Shown here in pieces: positions 52,078 through 59,956 of a DNA stretch of 64,000 nt. Position numbers and translations under genes: made by a program. The DNA lies in contig JADLCM010000039.1 in NCBI GenBank assembly GCA_020847175.1, positions 62,001 to 126,000 of the forward strand. Direction: 5' to 3'. The stretch is from Phycisphaerales bacterium (GTDB lineage: Bacteria > Planctomycetota > Phycisphaerae > Phycisphaerales > UBA1924). Within the stretch, counting starts at the first letter, position 1, and every line of letters starts with the position of its first letter. The notes beneath the pieces were generated by a model that saw only the letters and a program-made list of their open reading frames with translations, did not search any database and was not told the origin of the DNA.

Positions 52078-52167
52078 TCGCCCCCTCCCTCTCGCGGGGG
52101 TGTGCATCAGGGGGTCGGCCCAGGGGTTCCTCAATCGTCCGGGCGACTCGTGCCGGGGCCGCCCGCG

Positions 52168-53040
52168 TCACGTCGCCCCCTCGCCCACTTCCCCGATGAT
52201 CCGCAGCGCCCGGGGCAGGCATTCAAGGCGCAGCGCCGCCGAAGCCTCGGCGGGCTCGCCGTCGAGTTGAACGCGCAGGGTGCCCCCCTCGTGAGACACC
52301 TCGATCGCGCTCACGCGGGCCGCCGCGGCGCGCGGGTGTGTCCAGGCGCGCCGGCGCGCCGCCCGCACCGCCCAGCGCACCACCCCCGTCGTCGAGCCGC
52401 AGGGCATGAAGAGCGCGTCAAGCGCGCCGTCGGTCATGTCGGCCTCGGCGCAGGGGTTGGCCCGCATCGCGTACATCGGGGAGTTCGCCACGATCAGCAC
52501 GCCGCGCCCGGGCTCTGACCAGCCGCCCCCGTCTGCGCGCCGGCGGATCGTGGGGATCGCCGGGGCGAGGGCTTCGCGCGCAATGGGGCCGACATAGGTG
52601 AGGTGGGAGATTCGCGCGCGGCGCTTCGCCTGGAGCCGGTGGATCACCGAGGCATCCGGCCCGAGACTGGCCATAAGGATGAACAGCCGCGAATTGCACG
52701 AGGCGCCGTCGATGTCCACGGCTGGCCCGCGCACCGCGCGATCGGCGATCTCCTCGGGGTCGGCGTTCACCTTCCACTGGCGGGCGAGCAGGTTCTCCGT
52801 CCCCGCCGGCACGGGCAGGAACGGCGTGCGGACCCGCGAGAGCAGGGGCAGCGCGCGATGGATCGTGCCGTCTCCTCCGAAGACGAGAATGCGATCGGGG
52901 AGGCTGCTCGCCCAAGGTTCCCCTTGGTGAACCCAGTGCGTCTCGACGTCGTGCCCGCGCAGCAGGGCTTCAACCCGCGCGACCAGTGGGCCCGCGCGAC
53001 CCTTGCCGGCCCGGGCATTGGCGAGTATCCCGATGCGCAT
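52168..53040 (-). CDS. Diacylglycerol/sphingosine kinase-like lipid kinase (YegS family)
   Basis: The 290-residue protein has the DAGK catalytic domain: RIGILANARAGKGRAG at the start, DRILVFGGDGTIHRAL as the nucleotide-binding GGDGT motif, and PFLPVPAGTENLLARQ. The beta-sandwich C-terminal domain ends with LRVQLDGEPAE, the DGE segment that binds metal in this family. It phosphorylates a lipid headgroup such as diacylglycerol or undecaprenol. The substrate is not determined by sequence. ATG 53040 has a TACGCT box 7 bases upstream. It converges with the amidase gene. Confidence 0.93.
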   Translation of the reverse strand: MRIGILANARAGKGRAGPLVARVEALLRGHDVETHWVHQGEPWASSLPDRILVFGGDGTIHRALPLLSRVRTPFLPVPAGTENLLARQWKVNADPEEIADRAVRGPAVDIDGASCNSRLFILMASLGPDASVIHRLQAKRRARISHLTYVGPIAREALAPAIPTIRRRADGGGWSEPGRGVLIVANSPMYAMRANPCAEADMTDGALDALFMPCGSTTGVVRWAVRAARRRAWTHPRAAAARVSAIEVSHEGGTLRVQLDGEPAEASAALRLECLPRALRIIGEVGEGAT

Positions 53041-53047
53041 CGGACCG

Positions 53048-53053
53048 AGCGTA
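53048..53053 (-). promoter_or_regulatory. Putative -10 element TACGCT for the lipid kinase
   Basis: On the minus strand TACGCT ends 7 bases before ATG 53040. Confidence 0.5.
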
Positions 53054-53165
53054 GCCGGGCGCCCATCCGCCGCGGCGCGGGCGGACCAGCCAACGCAGCG
53101 GCGCAGGCGGTTCGCGGTATGCTGGATGCCCCGGGCGAAGAGCCCGGGTCAGATTCGGGGGTTCC

Positions 53166-55199
53166 ATGAAGACATCTCGACGTCTGTGGTCGCTGGCGTT
53201 GGCGGCGGGCATGTGCATCGGCGCGCTCGCGCCCGCGCGGGCCCAGGAGCGCACTCTCTGCACGTCGCGCGAAGGGCGCGCCGTGAAGGTGCTGACCCTC
53301 ACCGATGGAGGTGAGGCAGACCAAAAGCCTGCCATCGCCGTCATCGCGGGGCTTGACGGGCGTCACACCGTTGGCAGCGATGTCGCCGCGCGGCTCGGGG
53401 CACGACTCCGCGCCGAGCACGGCGAGATGCTCAAGAACTACACGGTGTACATCATCGCCGAGGCGAACCCCGACGGGCTCGCGCGATTCCGGGCGAACGG
53501 CAGGTCCGGGCCTGATTTCGGCGGCGCGCTGGTGCCCGTCGATGATGACCGCGATCGGCGCACCGATGAAGACGGCCCCCGCGACATCAACGGCGACGGC
53601 GTCATCACCATGATGCGCATCGAAAAGCCGGCCCCCGGAACGGGCCTCTCCGCTACCACCGTGATCGACGCCGACGATCCGCGCCTCATGCGCGCCCCGG
53701 CCGCCGACAAGCACGAGGTCGCCACGCACGCCCTGGTCGTCGAGGGCCTTGACGCGGACGGGGACGGGCGGATCGCCGAGGACGGCGCCGGGGGAGTCGA
53801 CCTGACGCGGAACTTCCCCTACCTCTGGCCCGAGACGCGGAGCGATACTGGGCCCTACCCGCTCTGCGAGCCGGAAACGCTCGGCATCGCAAAGTTCCTC
53901 ATCGATCGCACGAACATCATGCTGGTCGTGGTCTACGGCCCGGGCGACACGATCGTGAAGGTGCCCGGCGCGGGGCAGTTCGACTACACCGGGCGTGTGC
54001 CCACGGGCATCGAGAACGACGACAAGGCCGCCTTCGACCTCCTCAGCGGGGTCTTCAAAGGCGCGACCAAGATGAACGCCGCCCCGAGCGCGGAGAACGC
54101 CGGCTCGCTCCACGGCTGGGCGTACGCCCACTTGGGCGTGCTGAGTTTCACCACGCCCGTCTGGGTCCGGCCCGACCAGTTGAAGTCCGACGATGCGGCC
54201 CCGGCCCAGGAGGGCGCCCAGCCCGCCCCCGACGCGCCGGAAGACCCCGCGGCCGCGGCCGCCCGCGAGCGTGCGGCCCTCGTCAGCCAGGGGGTGCCTG
54301 ACCGGTTCGCCGAGTTCCTCACAGCGCCCAAGGAGCGCCGCATCGAGATGATGCGCGAGTCGATGTCGATGAGCGAGGCCCAGCAAGCCGAGTTGATGGC
54401 GCAGGTCTCGGCGCTCAGCCCCGAGGTTCGCGCCCGGCTCATGGCCGCCGTGCAGGAGGTCCAGGCCGAGTTCTCACGCGGGGCGCCCCCGCCCGCCCCG
54501 CAGCCTGCCCCGCAACCCGCAGGGCAGCCCCTTCAGCCGGCCGTGCCGCAGCCCGGCGCGGGCGGGCAGCCTGGTGGTCCGCCCGGCCCAGGTCGTCGCG
54601 GGCCGCGCTTCGGTGGCGGCGGCGGCGGCGGGCCTTCGCAGGCACAGGCCGCCCCCGGAGGTGATGAAGCCGCCTGGCTCAAGCTCGCCAAGGAGCGGGG
54701 CGAGGGGTTCATCGACTGGAAGCCCTTCGACCACCCGACCCTCGGCAAGGTCGAGATCGGCGGCTTCGTGCCCGGGTTCAAGTTGAACCCGTCCGAGAGC
54801 GAGATCGATCGCCTGGTGGGTGAACAGGCAAAGGTGATCGCCGACATCCTCGCGAAGATGCCCCGCGTCGAGTTCGACGGCCTGCGGGTCGAAAGCCTGG
54901 GGGGCGGGCTCTGGCGCGTCAGCGTGCGGGTGACCAACCGGGGCGAGCTCGCCACGCGGGCAGCGATCGGGGTCAAGGCACGTCGGCGCGTGCCGATGCG
55001 CCTCGCGGTCGACCTGCCCGAGGAGCGGGTGCTCAGCGGGCAGCGACTGCAGCGCATTCAACGGCTCGATGCTCGTGCCTCGCAGGAGGCCACCTGGGTG
55101 GTCCGGGGCGATGCGGGCTCAACCATCACGCTCACCCTTGCTTCACCCGAGTTCGGAACCACCCCGCTCACTGTCACCCTCTCGGAAGGGGGCCGCTGA
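53166..55199 (+). CDS. M14-like carboxypeptidase homologue lacking zinc ligands
   Basis: The 677-residue protein has a signal peptide (LALAAGMCIGALAPARA) and an M14-type fold, but the catalytic residues are gone. Where its neighbour has NVHGNEIQ, this protein has GLDGRHTVG, and where the neighbour has QSYHNSGG it has VVYGPGDT. It keeps the Ca-binding-like acidic loops (DDDRDRRTDEDGPRDINGDG; LDADGDGRIAEDG) also seen in the neighbour. Between about residues 360 and 510 it carries an insertion of helical Glu/Ala-rich and Pro/Gln/Gly-rich low-complexity sequence. A binding or regulatory role rather than hydrolysis is likely. TATGCT at 53118-53123 is a possible -10 element. The stop overlaps the next start (TGATG). 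Confidence 0.85.
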   Translation: MKTSRRLWSLALAAGMCIGALAPARAQERTLCTSREGRAVKVLTLTDGGEADQKPAIAVIAGLDGRHTVGSDVAARLGARLRAEHGEMLKNYTVYIIAEANPDGLARFRANGRSGPDFGGALVPVDDDRDRRTDEDGPRDINGDGVITMMRIEKPAPGTGLSATTVIDADDPRLMRAPAADKHEVATHALVVEGLDADGDGRIAEDGAGGVDLTRNFPYLWPETRSDTGPYPLCEPETLGIAKFLIDRTNIMLVVVYGPGDTIVKVPGAGQFDYTGRVPTGIENDDKAAFDLLSGVFKGATKMNAAPSAENAGSLHGWAYAHLGVLSFTTPVWVRPDQLKSDDAAPAQEGAQPAPDAPEDPAAAAARERAALVSQGVPDRFAEFLTAPKERRIEMMRESMSMSEAQQAELMAQVSALSPEVRARLMAAVQEVQAEFSRGAPPPAPQPAPQPAGQPLQPAVPQPGAGGQPGGPPGPGRRGPRFGGGGGGGPSQAQAAPGGDEAAWLKLAKERGEGFIDWKPFDHPTLGKVEIGGFVPGFKLNPSESEIDRLVGEQAKVIADILAKMPRVEFDGLRVESLGGGLWRVSVRVTNRGELATRAAIGVKARRRVPMRLAVDLPEERVLSGQRLQRIQRLDARASQEATWVVRGDAGSTITLTLASPEFGTTPLTVTLSEGGR

Positions 55200-56932
55200 T
55201 GAAACGCTCCATCCTCTCCGGTCTCGCGCTCGGCGCGGCGTTCGTCGCCGCTCCCCTTGCCGTCGCGCAGCCCGACATGCCCAGCCGCGTCTCCATGTCG
55301 TTCAACCACTACAGCACGTACGCGCAGATCGAAACCCAGCTCAAGGCGATTGCCGCGGCGTACCCGGAACTGGTCACCCTCACCCCCATCGGCACCAGCC
55401 ACCAGGGGCGCACGCTCTGGGTTGCCACGGTGAACCCGAAGGCGAGCGGGCCTGACGCCGCCAAGCCCGCGATGTGGATCGACGGCAACGTGCACGGCAA
55501 CGAGATTCAGGCCGCCGAGGCCGTGGTGTACACGCTCTGGTACCTGACGAAGTCATACGGCGTGAACCCGCAGCTCACGGCGCTCATGAACCGCTGCGCG
55601 TTCTACCTCTGCCCCAGCGCCAACCCCGACGGGCGTGAGAGCTGGTTCACCGACCCGCACACGCCCGACAGTTCACGCCAGAACATCCGGCCCCTCGACG
55701 ATGACCAGGACGGCCTCATCGACGAAGACCGCGACGACGACCTCGACGGGGACGGCAGCATCACCCAGATGTGGAAGGCCGACCCGGACGGCGCGTGGCT
55801 CCGCGACAAGGACGACCCCCGCGTTTTCCGGCGCGTCGAAGACGGCAAGCGCGGCGAGTGGACCCTCCTCGGAGAGGAGGGCCTCGACAACGACGGCGAC
55901 GGCCGGATCAACGAGGACGGCATCCACACCGACGACATGAACCGCAACTACCCCGCCGACTGGCAGCCCCCGTACGTGCAGATGGGCGCCGGGGAGTTCC
56001 CCTTCTCCAGCCCCGAAACATTCGGCATCGCCCGGTTCATCATGGACCACCCCAACATCGCCGCGGTGCAGAGCTACCACAACTCGGGGGGCATGATCCT
56101 GCGCGGCCCGGGCACGCAGACCCGCGAGAGCCTCTACGGGCCGGGCGACCAGGCCGTGTACGACGAGTTCGGACGCATCGGGGCCGAGATGCTGCCGTAC
56201 TACCGCTACATGATCATCTACCGCGACCTCTACGAGGTACACGGCGGGTTCGTCAACTGGACCGCCGAGAGCCTCGGCATCATCTCGTTCACCAACGAAC
56301 TCTGGAGCGACAACAAGTACTTCCAGCGTGATGTCGCGAGCCCCAGCGAGGAGCAGACCTGGATCTGGCGCGACAAGCTCGCCTTCGGCCAGACCTTCAA
56401 GGACTACACCGAGTTCGATCACCCGCTGTACGGCAAGGTGCTCATCGGCGGGCAGAACAAGTGGGCCCGGCGCAACACGCCCACCTTCATGCTTGAAGAA
56501 GAGTGCCACCGGAACTTCGCCTTCACCATGTTCCACGCTTCCGAAATGCCCGAGGCTCGCTTTGACCGCGCCGAAGTCAAGGACTTGGGCGCCGGGCTCT
56601 GGAGCGTCACCGTTCAGCTCCGCAATGATCGGCTCATCCCCACCCGCACCGGCATCGCCGCGACCCGCAGAAGCGGCCTGCCCGATCTTCTCACGCTCCA
56701 GGGCGCCAAGGTCGTGGCCTCGGGCCGGGTCTTCAGCTTCGATGCCCGCACCCTCGGCGACCTCGACAAGGAGCCCGCCCGGGTGCTGCTCAACGACGGC
56801 GTGCCGAGCAGGGGGCGCAGGCTCGTGCGGTTCATCGTCGAAGGGCCGGCGGGCGCCGAACTCAGGTTCCGCTACGAGGCGGAGAAGAGCCGCGACTTTG
56901 ACTTCACCGTAACCCTCCGCGCCACGCCGTAA
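55199..56932 (+). CDS. M14-family zinc carboxypeptidase
   Basis: The 577-residue secreted enzyme (signal MKRSILSGLALGAAFVAAPLAVA) has all M14 features. The zinc ligands are His and Glu in NVHGNEIQ and His in QSYHNSGG. The substrate-binding Arg-like positions lie near SANPDGRESWF and TDDMNRNYPADW, and the catalytic Glu is in SFTNELWSD. Repeated acidic loops (DDDQDGLIDEDRDDDLDGDGS, DNDGDGRINEDG) suggest Ca binding and are inserted in the catalytic domain. The C-terminal beta domain is shared with the upstream pseudoenzyme. It likely removes C-terminal residues from peptides outside the cell. The genes overlap by one base (TGATG) and should be made together. Confidence 0.94.
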   Translation: MKRSILSGLALGAAFVAAPLAVAQPDMPSRVSMSFNHYSTYAQIETQLKAIAAAYPELVTLTPIGTSHQGRTLWVATVNPKASGPDAAKPAMWIDGNVHGNEIQAAEAVVYTLWYLTKSYGVNPQLTALMNRCAFYLCPSANPDGRESWFTDPHTPDSSRQNIRPLDDDQDGLIDEDRDDDLDGDGSITQMWKADPDGAWLRDKDDPRVFRRVEDGKRGEWTLLGEEGLDNDGDGRINEDGIHTDDMNRNYPADWQPPYVQMGAGEFPFSSPETFGIARFIMDHPNIAAVQSYHNSGGMILRGPGTQTRESLYGPGDQAVYDEFGRIGAEMLPYYRYMIIYRDLYEVHGGFVNWTAESLGIISFTNELWSDNKYFQRDVASPSEEQTWIWRDKLAFGQTFKDYTEFDHPLYGKVLIGGQNKWARRNTPTFMLEEECHRNFAFTMFHASEMPEARFDRAEVKDLGAGLWSVTVQLRNDRLIPTRTGIAATRRSGLPDLLTLQGAKVVASGRVFSFDARTLGDLDKEPARVLLNDGVPSRGRRLVRFIVEGPAGAELRFRYEAEKSRDFDFTVTLRATP

Positions 56933-57028
56933 CCCGAGCCGCGTGTCCCGAATCGCGACGTGCCCGCCGAGGCGCTCCGGGTATGCTGGTGCGCCCCGCA
57001 CCGGGGCCCGGGGGCCGGAAGGATCGTC

Positions 57029-57862
57029 ATGCGCGCCCGCCGCCCAGCCGCCGCGTTCACGCTCATCGAACTGCTCGTGGTCATCGCGATCATGGGCATC
57101 ATCATGACCATCCTGCTCCCGTCGCTCGCCGGGGCGCGCCGGTCGGCCCGGCAGGTGAAGTGCCTGTCAAACCAGAAGCAGATCGGCACGGCCCTGGTCG
57201 GATACGCCAACACCTACCAGGAGTGGACCCCCCGCGAGAGCGGGATCAGCGAGGGGCTGACGCGGTTCACGCCGCTCGTTCCCGCCTGGCAGCGGTCGCG
57301 GACCAACCGGGCCTCCGTGAACATCTCGTGGGCCTTCAACCTTCGCCCCTTCCTCGATGACCGCGTGGACCCCTCGCGGGGCGACCAGGGGCTGGGGGAC
57401 CGCTACGTCGATGCGCCGTATTACAAAGACCCGGCCCGTCTCGACGATCCGCACCAGATTCATTATGTGAACAACGGGCTCAAGTTCCGCAAGTTCGGCC
57501 CCAACGTCCGCACCACCACGGTCGGCAAGCCGCCCACCCGCATGACCCGCTACAAGTGGGCCGATCGCGTGATGTACCTGACCTGCTTCACCGACGACCC
57601 CGCCGGGTTCCGCTGGGGCAACAACTACGCCCCCGGGAACGACGAACTTCAGATCAGCATCTTCTACGACCTGTGGAACCCGTCGAGCGTGACCGGCCTC
57701 GGCCCCGACACGCCCACCGAAGCGCAGCGCGTCGCGCCCAGGCGTCACACCAACGGCGCCAACGTGGTGTACCTCGACGGGCACGCGGCGCTCGTGCCCG
57801 GGCGCGACCTCACCAACCCGAAGAACTGGGACGACGGCGATTACCTTGACGTCTTCAACTGA
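57029..57862 (+). CDS. Type II pseudopilin-like protein with H-X9-DG motif
   Basis: The 277-residue protein has the prepilin signal AAFTLIELLVVIAIMGIIM (cleavage before Phe, Glu5 present) and the C-terminal H-X9-DG segment RRHTNGANVVYLDGHA. It belongs to the same large family as the gene at 4007. GGAAGGA 5 bases before the ATG is a good ribosome binding site, and TATGCT at 56992-56997 may be its -10 element. It follows the carboxypeptidase gene but is probably separately transcribed. Its end overlaps that of the convergent aldo/keto reductase gene by 8 bases. Confidence 0.9.
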   Translation: MRARRPAAAFTLIELLVVIAIMGIIMTILLPSLAGARRSARQVKCLSNQKQIGTALVGYANTYQEWTPRESGISEGLTRFTPLVPAWQRSRTNRASVNISWAFNLRPFLDDRVDPSRGDQGLGDRYVDAPYYKDPARLDDPHQIHYVNNGLKFRKFGPNVRTTTVGKPPTRMTRYKWADRVMYLTCFTDDPAGFRWGNNYAPGNDELQISIFYDLWNPSSVTGLGPDTPTEAQRVAPRRHTNGANVVYLDGHAALVPGRDLTNPKNWDDGDYLDVFN

Positions 57863-58655
57863 CCCGGTCCGCCAGCGCCCGGCGCGCCGCTTCCACATTC
57901 AGCCGCAGGTGAGTCGGGTCGGTGGTGCCCACGATCATGCTGGTCACGCCCGGTTCGCCCAGCACCAGGCGCATCGCCGAATCCAGCGCCCCCGCCCCGG
58001 CGCCGGGGGTGACCGCGTGCCCGCTCGCCAGGCCCTTCTTGATGAAGACGCCCCGGCCCCGCCCGTGCGCCGCCGCGATCGCCGGCCGGTCGTCGGGCGA
58101 GGCTGCGTTGAGCGTGAGCATCACCACGTCGCAGACTCCCGCCGCCTGGAGCCCTCCCCCCGGGGTCTTCGTGCTCGCGCCCACAGCGACGATCTTGCCC
58201 TCGCGCTGCATCTCGCGAAGGGTGTCAAGCGCGCCCCCCGGTTCGAAGAGGGCCGCGTCATTCCCGTCGGAATGGAGCAGCACGATCTCCACGCGGTCGG
58301 TGCCCAGCCTCATCAGCGATCGGTCCACGCTCGCCCGGATGCCCCGCGGCGAAAAGTCGAAGCGTGAGCGGTCCCCGTCAAACTCTTCGCCGGCCTTGGT
58401 CGCAATCACCCACGCATCGCGCCATCCGCGCAGCAGGCGTCCGAGGCGCTCCTCGCTCGCGCCGTAGGCCGGTGCCGTGTCGATCAGGTTGATGCCCAGC
58501 CCGTGCGCCAGCCTGAGCAGCGCCAGCGCCTCGTCATCGCCCGGGATGCGCACGGGCGAAGGGTACGTGACACCCCGGTCGCGACCCAGCTTGACCGTGC
58601 CGAGCCCCAGCGGGCTCACCCGGAGCGCCGTGCCGGGGAGGGGTCTCAGGTCCAT
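57855..58655 (-). CDS. Aldo/keto reductase
   Basis: The 266-residue NADPH oxidoreductase has the family tetrad. The Asp is in NLIDTAPAYG, with Tyr in APAYGAS, Lys in VIATKAG and His in VLLHSDG. The start has LGLGTVKLGR and the C-terminal half contains MIVGTTDPTHLRLNV. The substrate is unknown. The start overlaps the end of the upstream FAD-dependent oxidoreductase gene by 10 bases, so both are co-translated and may act on related compounds. Confidence 0.9.
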   Translation of the reverse strand: MDLRPLPGTALRVSPLGLGTVKLGRDRGVTYPSPVRIPGDDEALALLRLAHGLGINLIDTAPAYGASEERLGRLLRGWRDAWVIATKAGEEFDGDRSRFDFSPRGIRASVDRSLMRLGTDRVEIVLLHSDGNDAALFEPGGALDTLREMQREGKIVAVGASTKTPGGGLQAAGVCDVVMLTLNAASPDDRPAIAAAHGRGRGVFIKKGLASGHAVTPGAGAGALDSAMRLVLGEPGVTSMIVGTTDPTHLRLNVEAARRALADRVS

Positions 58656-59878
58656 GTCAGCCCCTCCGAGTCCCACGGGTAGGTCGCCACCGGCGGGTGC
58701 GGGCCCCCGAGCGCTGCTGCGGCATCATCCAGGGCCGCGTCCCGTCCCTCCGGCTTGCCGGCGCGCCGGGCTGCGAACTCCAGCACCATGTCGCCGACTT
58801 CGGGGGCGTAGGCCAGTTTGGTGGGCCAGCACGCGACCAGGCCTGGCGCCACCTCCCGCACCACGGGCCCGGCGGGGCGTTTGCCCCCGGGGCTCGTGGC
58901 CTCGGCGCGGTTGACCATCCACGTGCTCCAGCGGGTCCGGGCGAGGTCGATCCAGGGCAGGCACCGAGCGACTTCGCGCTGCGCATGGGCGATGAGGTCC
59001 GGCTCGCTCATCGTCGCGCCGCGCTCGGCGATCTCGCCGCCGATCCACCACACCGCCCCGCCCTCCGCCGCCCGTCCGGTGGTGATGGTGCAGAGGGGCG
59101 TGGAGCTGGCGCCGACGCAGTGCCCGTGCAGTTCGGGCACATCGCCCCGGGCCATGACCATGCGCAGCGGGCGCCGCTGCATCGGGGCCGCCGCGCCCAG
59201 CCCCGCCTCACTCAGCAGGGCTTCGTTGCCCTCGCCCGCGGCGAGAATCACGCACGGTGCTTCGAGCCGGAGGCCCAGCGCGGGCACCCCGAGCGCCGCC
59301 CCGGTGCTTCCCGGCTCCACACGCACGCCCCCCGGCCCCGTCGCGCGCAGCGTGCCTGGAGCGATGCCCGCGCTCAGCGCGCCGAGCGTGCGGGCGACAT
59401 CGATCACGGGCTCGGGCAGGGCGTACACGCGCACGCCCGCGGGCGCGCCGCGCAGGGCTTCGTGGGCTTCGCGCGCCTCGATCCGCTCCGGGCGGGCCCG
59501 CAGGGCCCTGGCGGCCGCGGCCCCGATCACGCGCGCGGCAAGCCCGGGCAGCGTCCACAGCATCGTCGTGGGCGAGACCGCCGGAGCGCCGGAGAGATCG
59601 ACCTCCCCGCGCCCTTCCAGCGCGGCACGCCAGCGCTCGGGCATCCGGGCGATGGCCTTCGAGTCCGCCCCGCCCGCCCCCCCGAGCGTGTACTTCATCC
59701 CGCCGTGGATGATGCCTTGGCTGGCGATGGTCTGCCCCGCGCCCAGGGCGCGGGCCTCGACCAGCCCCGCCGCGTACCCCGCCGCCCGAAGCCGGGCGCA
59801 CGCCCAGAGGCCGGCGATGCCCCCTCCGACGATCCAGGCATCGGCGCGAATCACCCGCGCGGGAACATCTCGGCCCAT
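58646..59878 (-). CDS. FAD-dependent oxidoreductase (DAO-like)
   Basis: The 410-residue protein begins with a Rossmann FAD-binding motif (ADAWIVGGGIAGLWACARL) and LVEARALGAGQTIASQGIIHGG, the classic DAO-type second segment. The rest has VILAAGEGNEALLSEAG, a typical late FAD contact. The substrate could be a D-amino acid, glycine, sarcosine or a sugar acid, and no residue is diagnostic. It is the first gene of a two-gene operon with the aldo/keto reductase. The ATG has no ribosome binding site, and CACACT 5 bases upstream is a weak -10 candidate. Confidence 0.85.
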   Translation of the reverse strand: MGRDVPARVIRADAWIVGGGIAGLWACARLRAAGYAAGLVEARALGAGQTIASQGIIHGGMKYTLGGAGGADSKAIARMPERWRAALEGRGEVDLSGAPAVSPTTMLWTLPGLAARVIGAAAARALRARPERIEAREAHEALRGAPAGVRVYALPEPVIDVARTLGALSAGIAPGTLRATGPGGVRVEPGSTGAALGVPALGLRLEAPCVILAAGEGNEALLSEAGLGAAAPMQRRPLRMVMARGDVPELHGHCVGASSTPLCTITTGRAAEGGAVWWIGGEIAERGATMSEPDLIAHAQREVARCLPWIDLARTRWSTWMVNRAEATSPGGKRPAGPVVREVAPGLVACWPTKLAYAPEVGDMVLEFAARRAGKPEGRDAALDDAAAALGGPHPPVATYPWDSEGLTWT

Positions 59879-59941
59879 AGGCAAGTGTGGGGGCGGTCTG
59901 CCCCGAGTCAAGGGCTCGGGTGCGCCGCGCCACCCGGGCGC

Positions 59942-59947
59942 TACCCT
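59942..59947 (+). promoter_or_regulatory. Putative -10 element TACCCT for the fused MFS/spermidine synthase
   Basis: TACCCT ends 9 bases before ATG 59957, which has no Shine-Dalgarno sequence. Confidence 0.4.
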
Positions 59948-59956
59948 CCCCCCCGC

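Noticed and set aside
58697-59956. An upstream extension of the MFS/spermidine synthase frame by about 420 codons
   Set aside because: The extension is antisense to the FAD oxidoreductase gene. The membrane domain begins at ATG 59957 with a -10 box just upstream.
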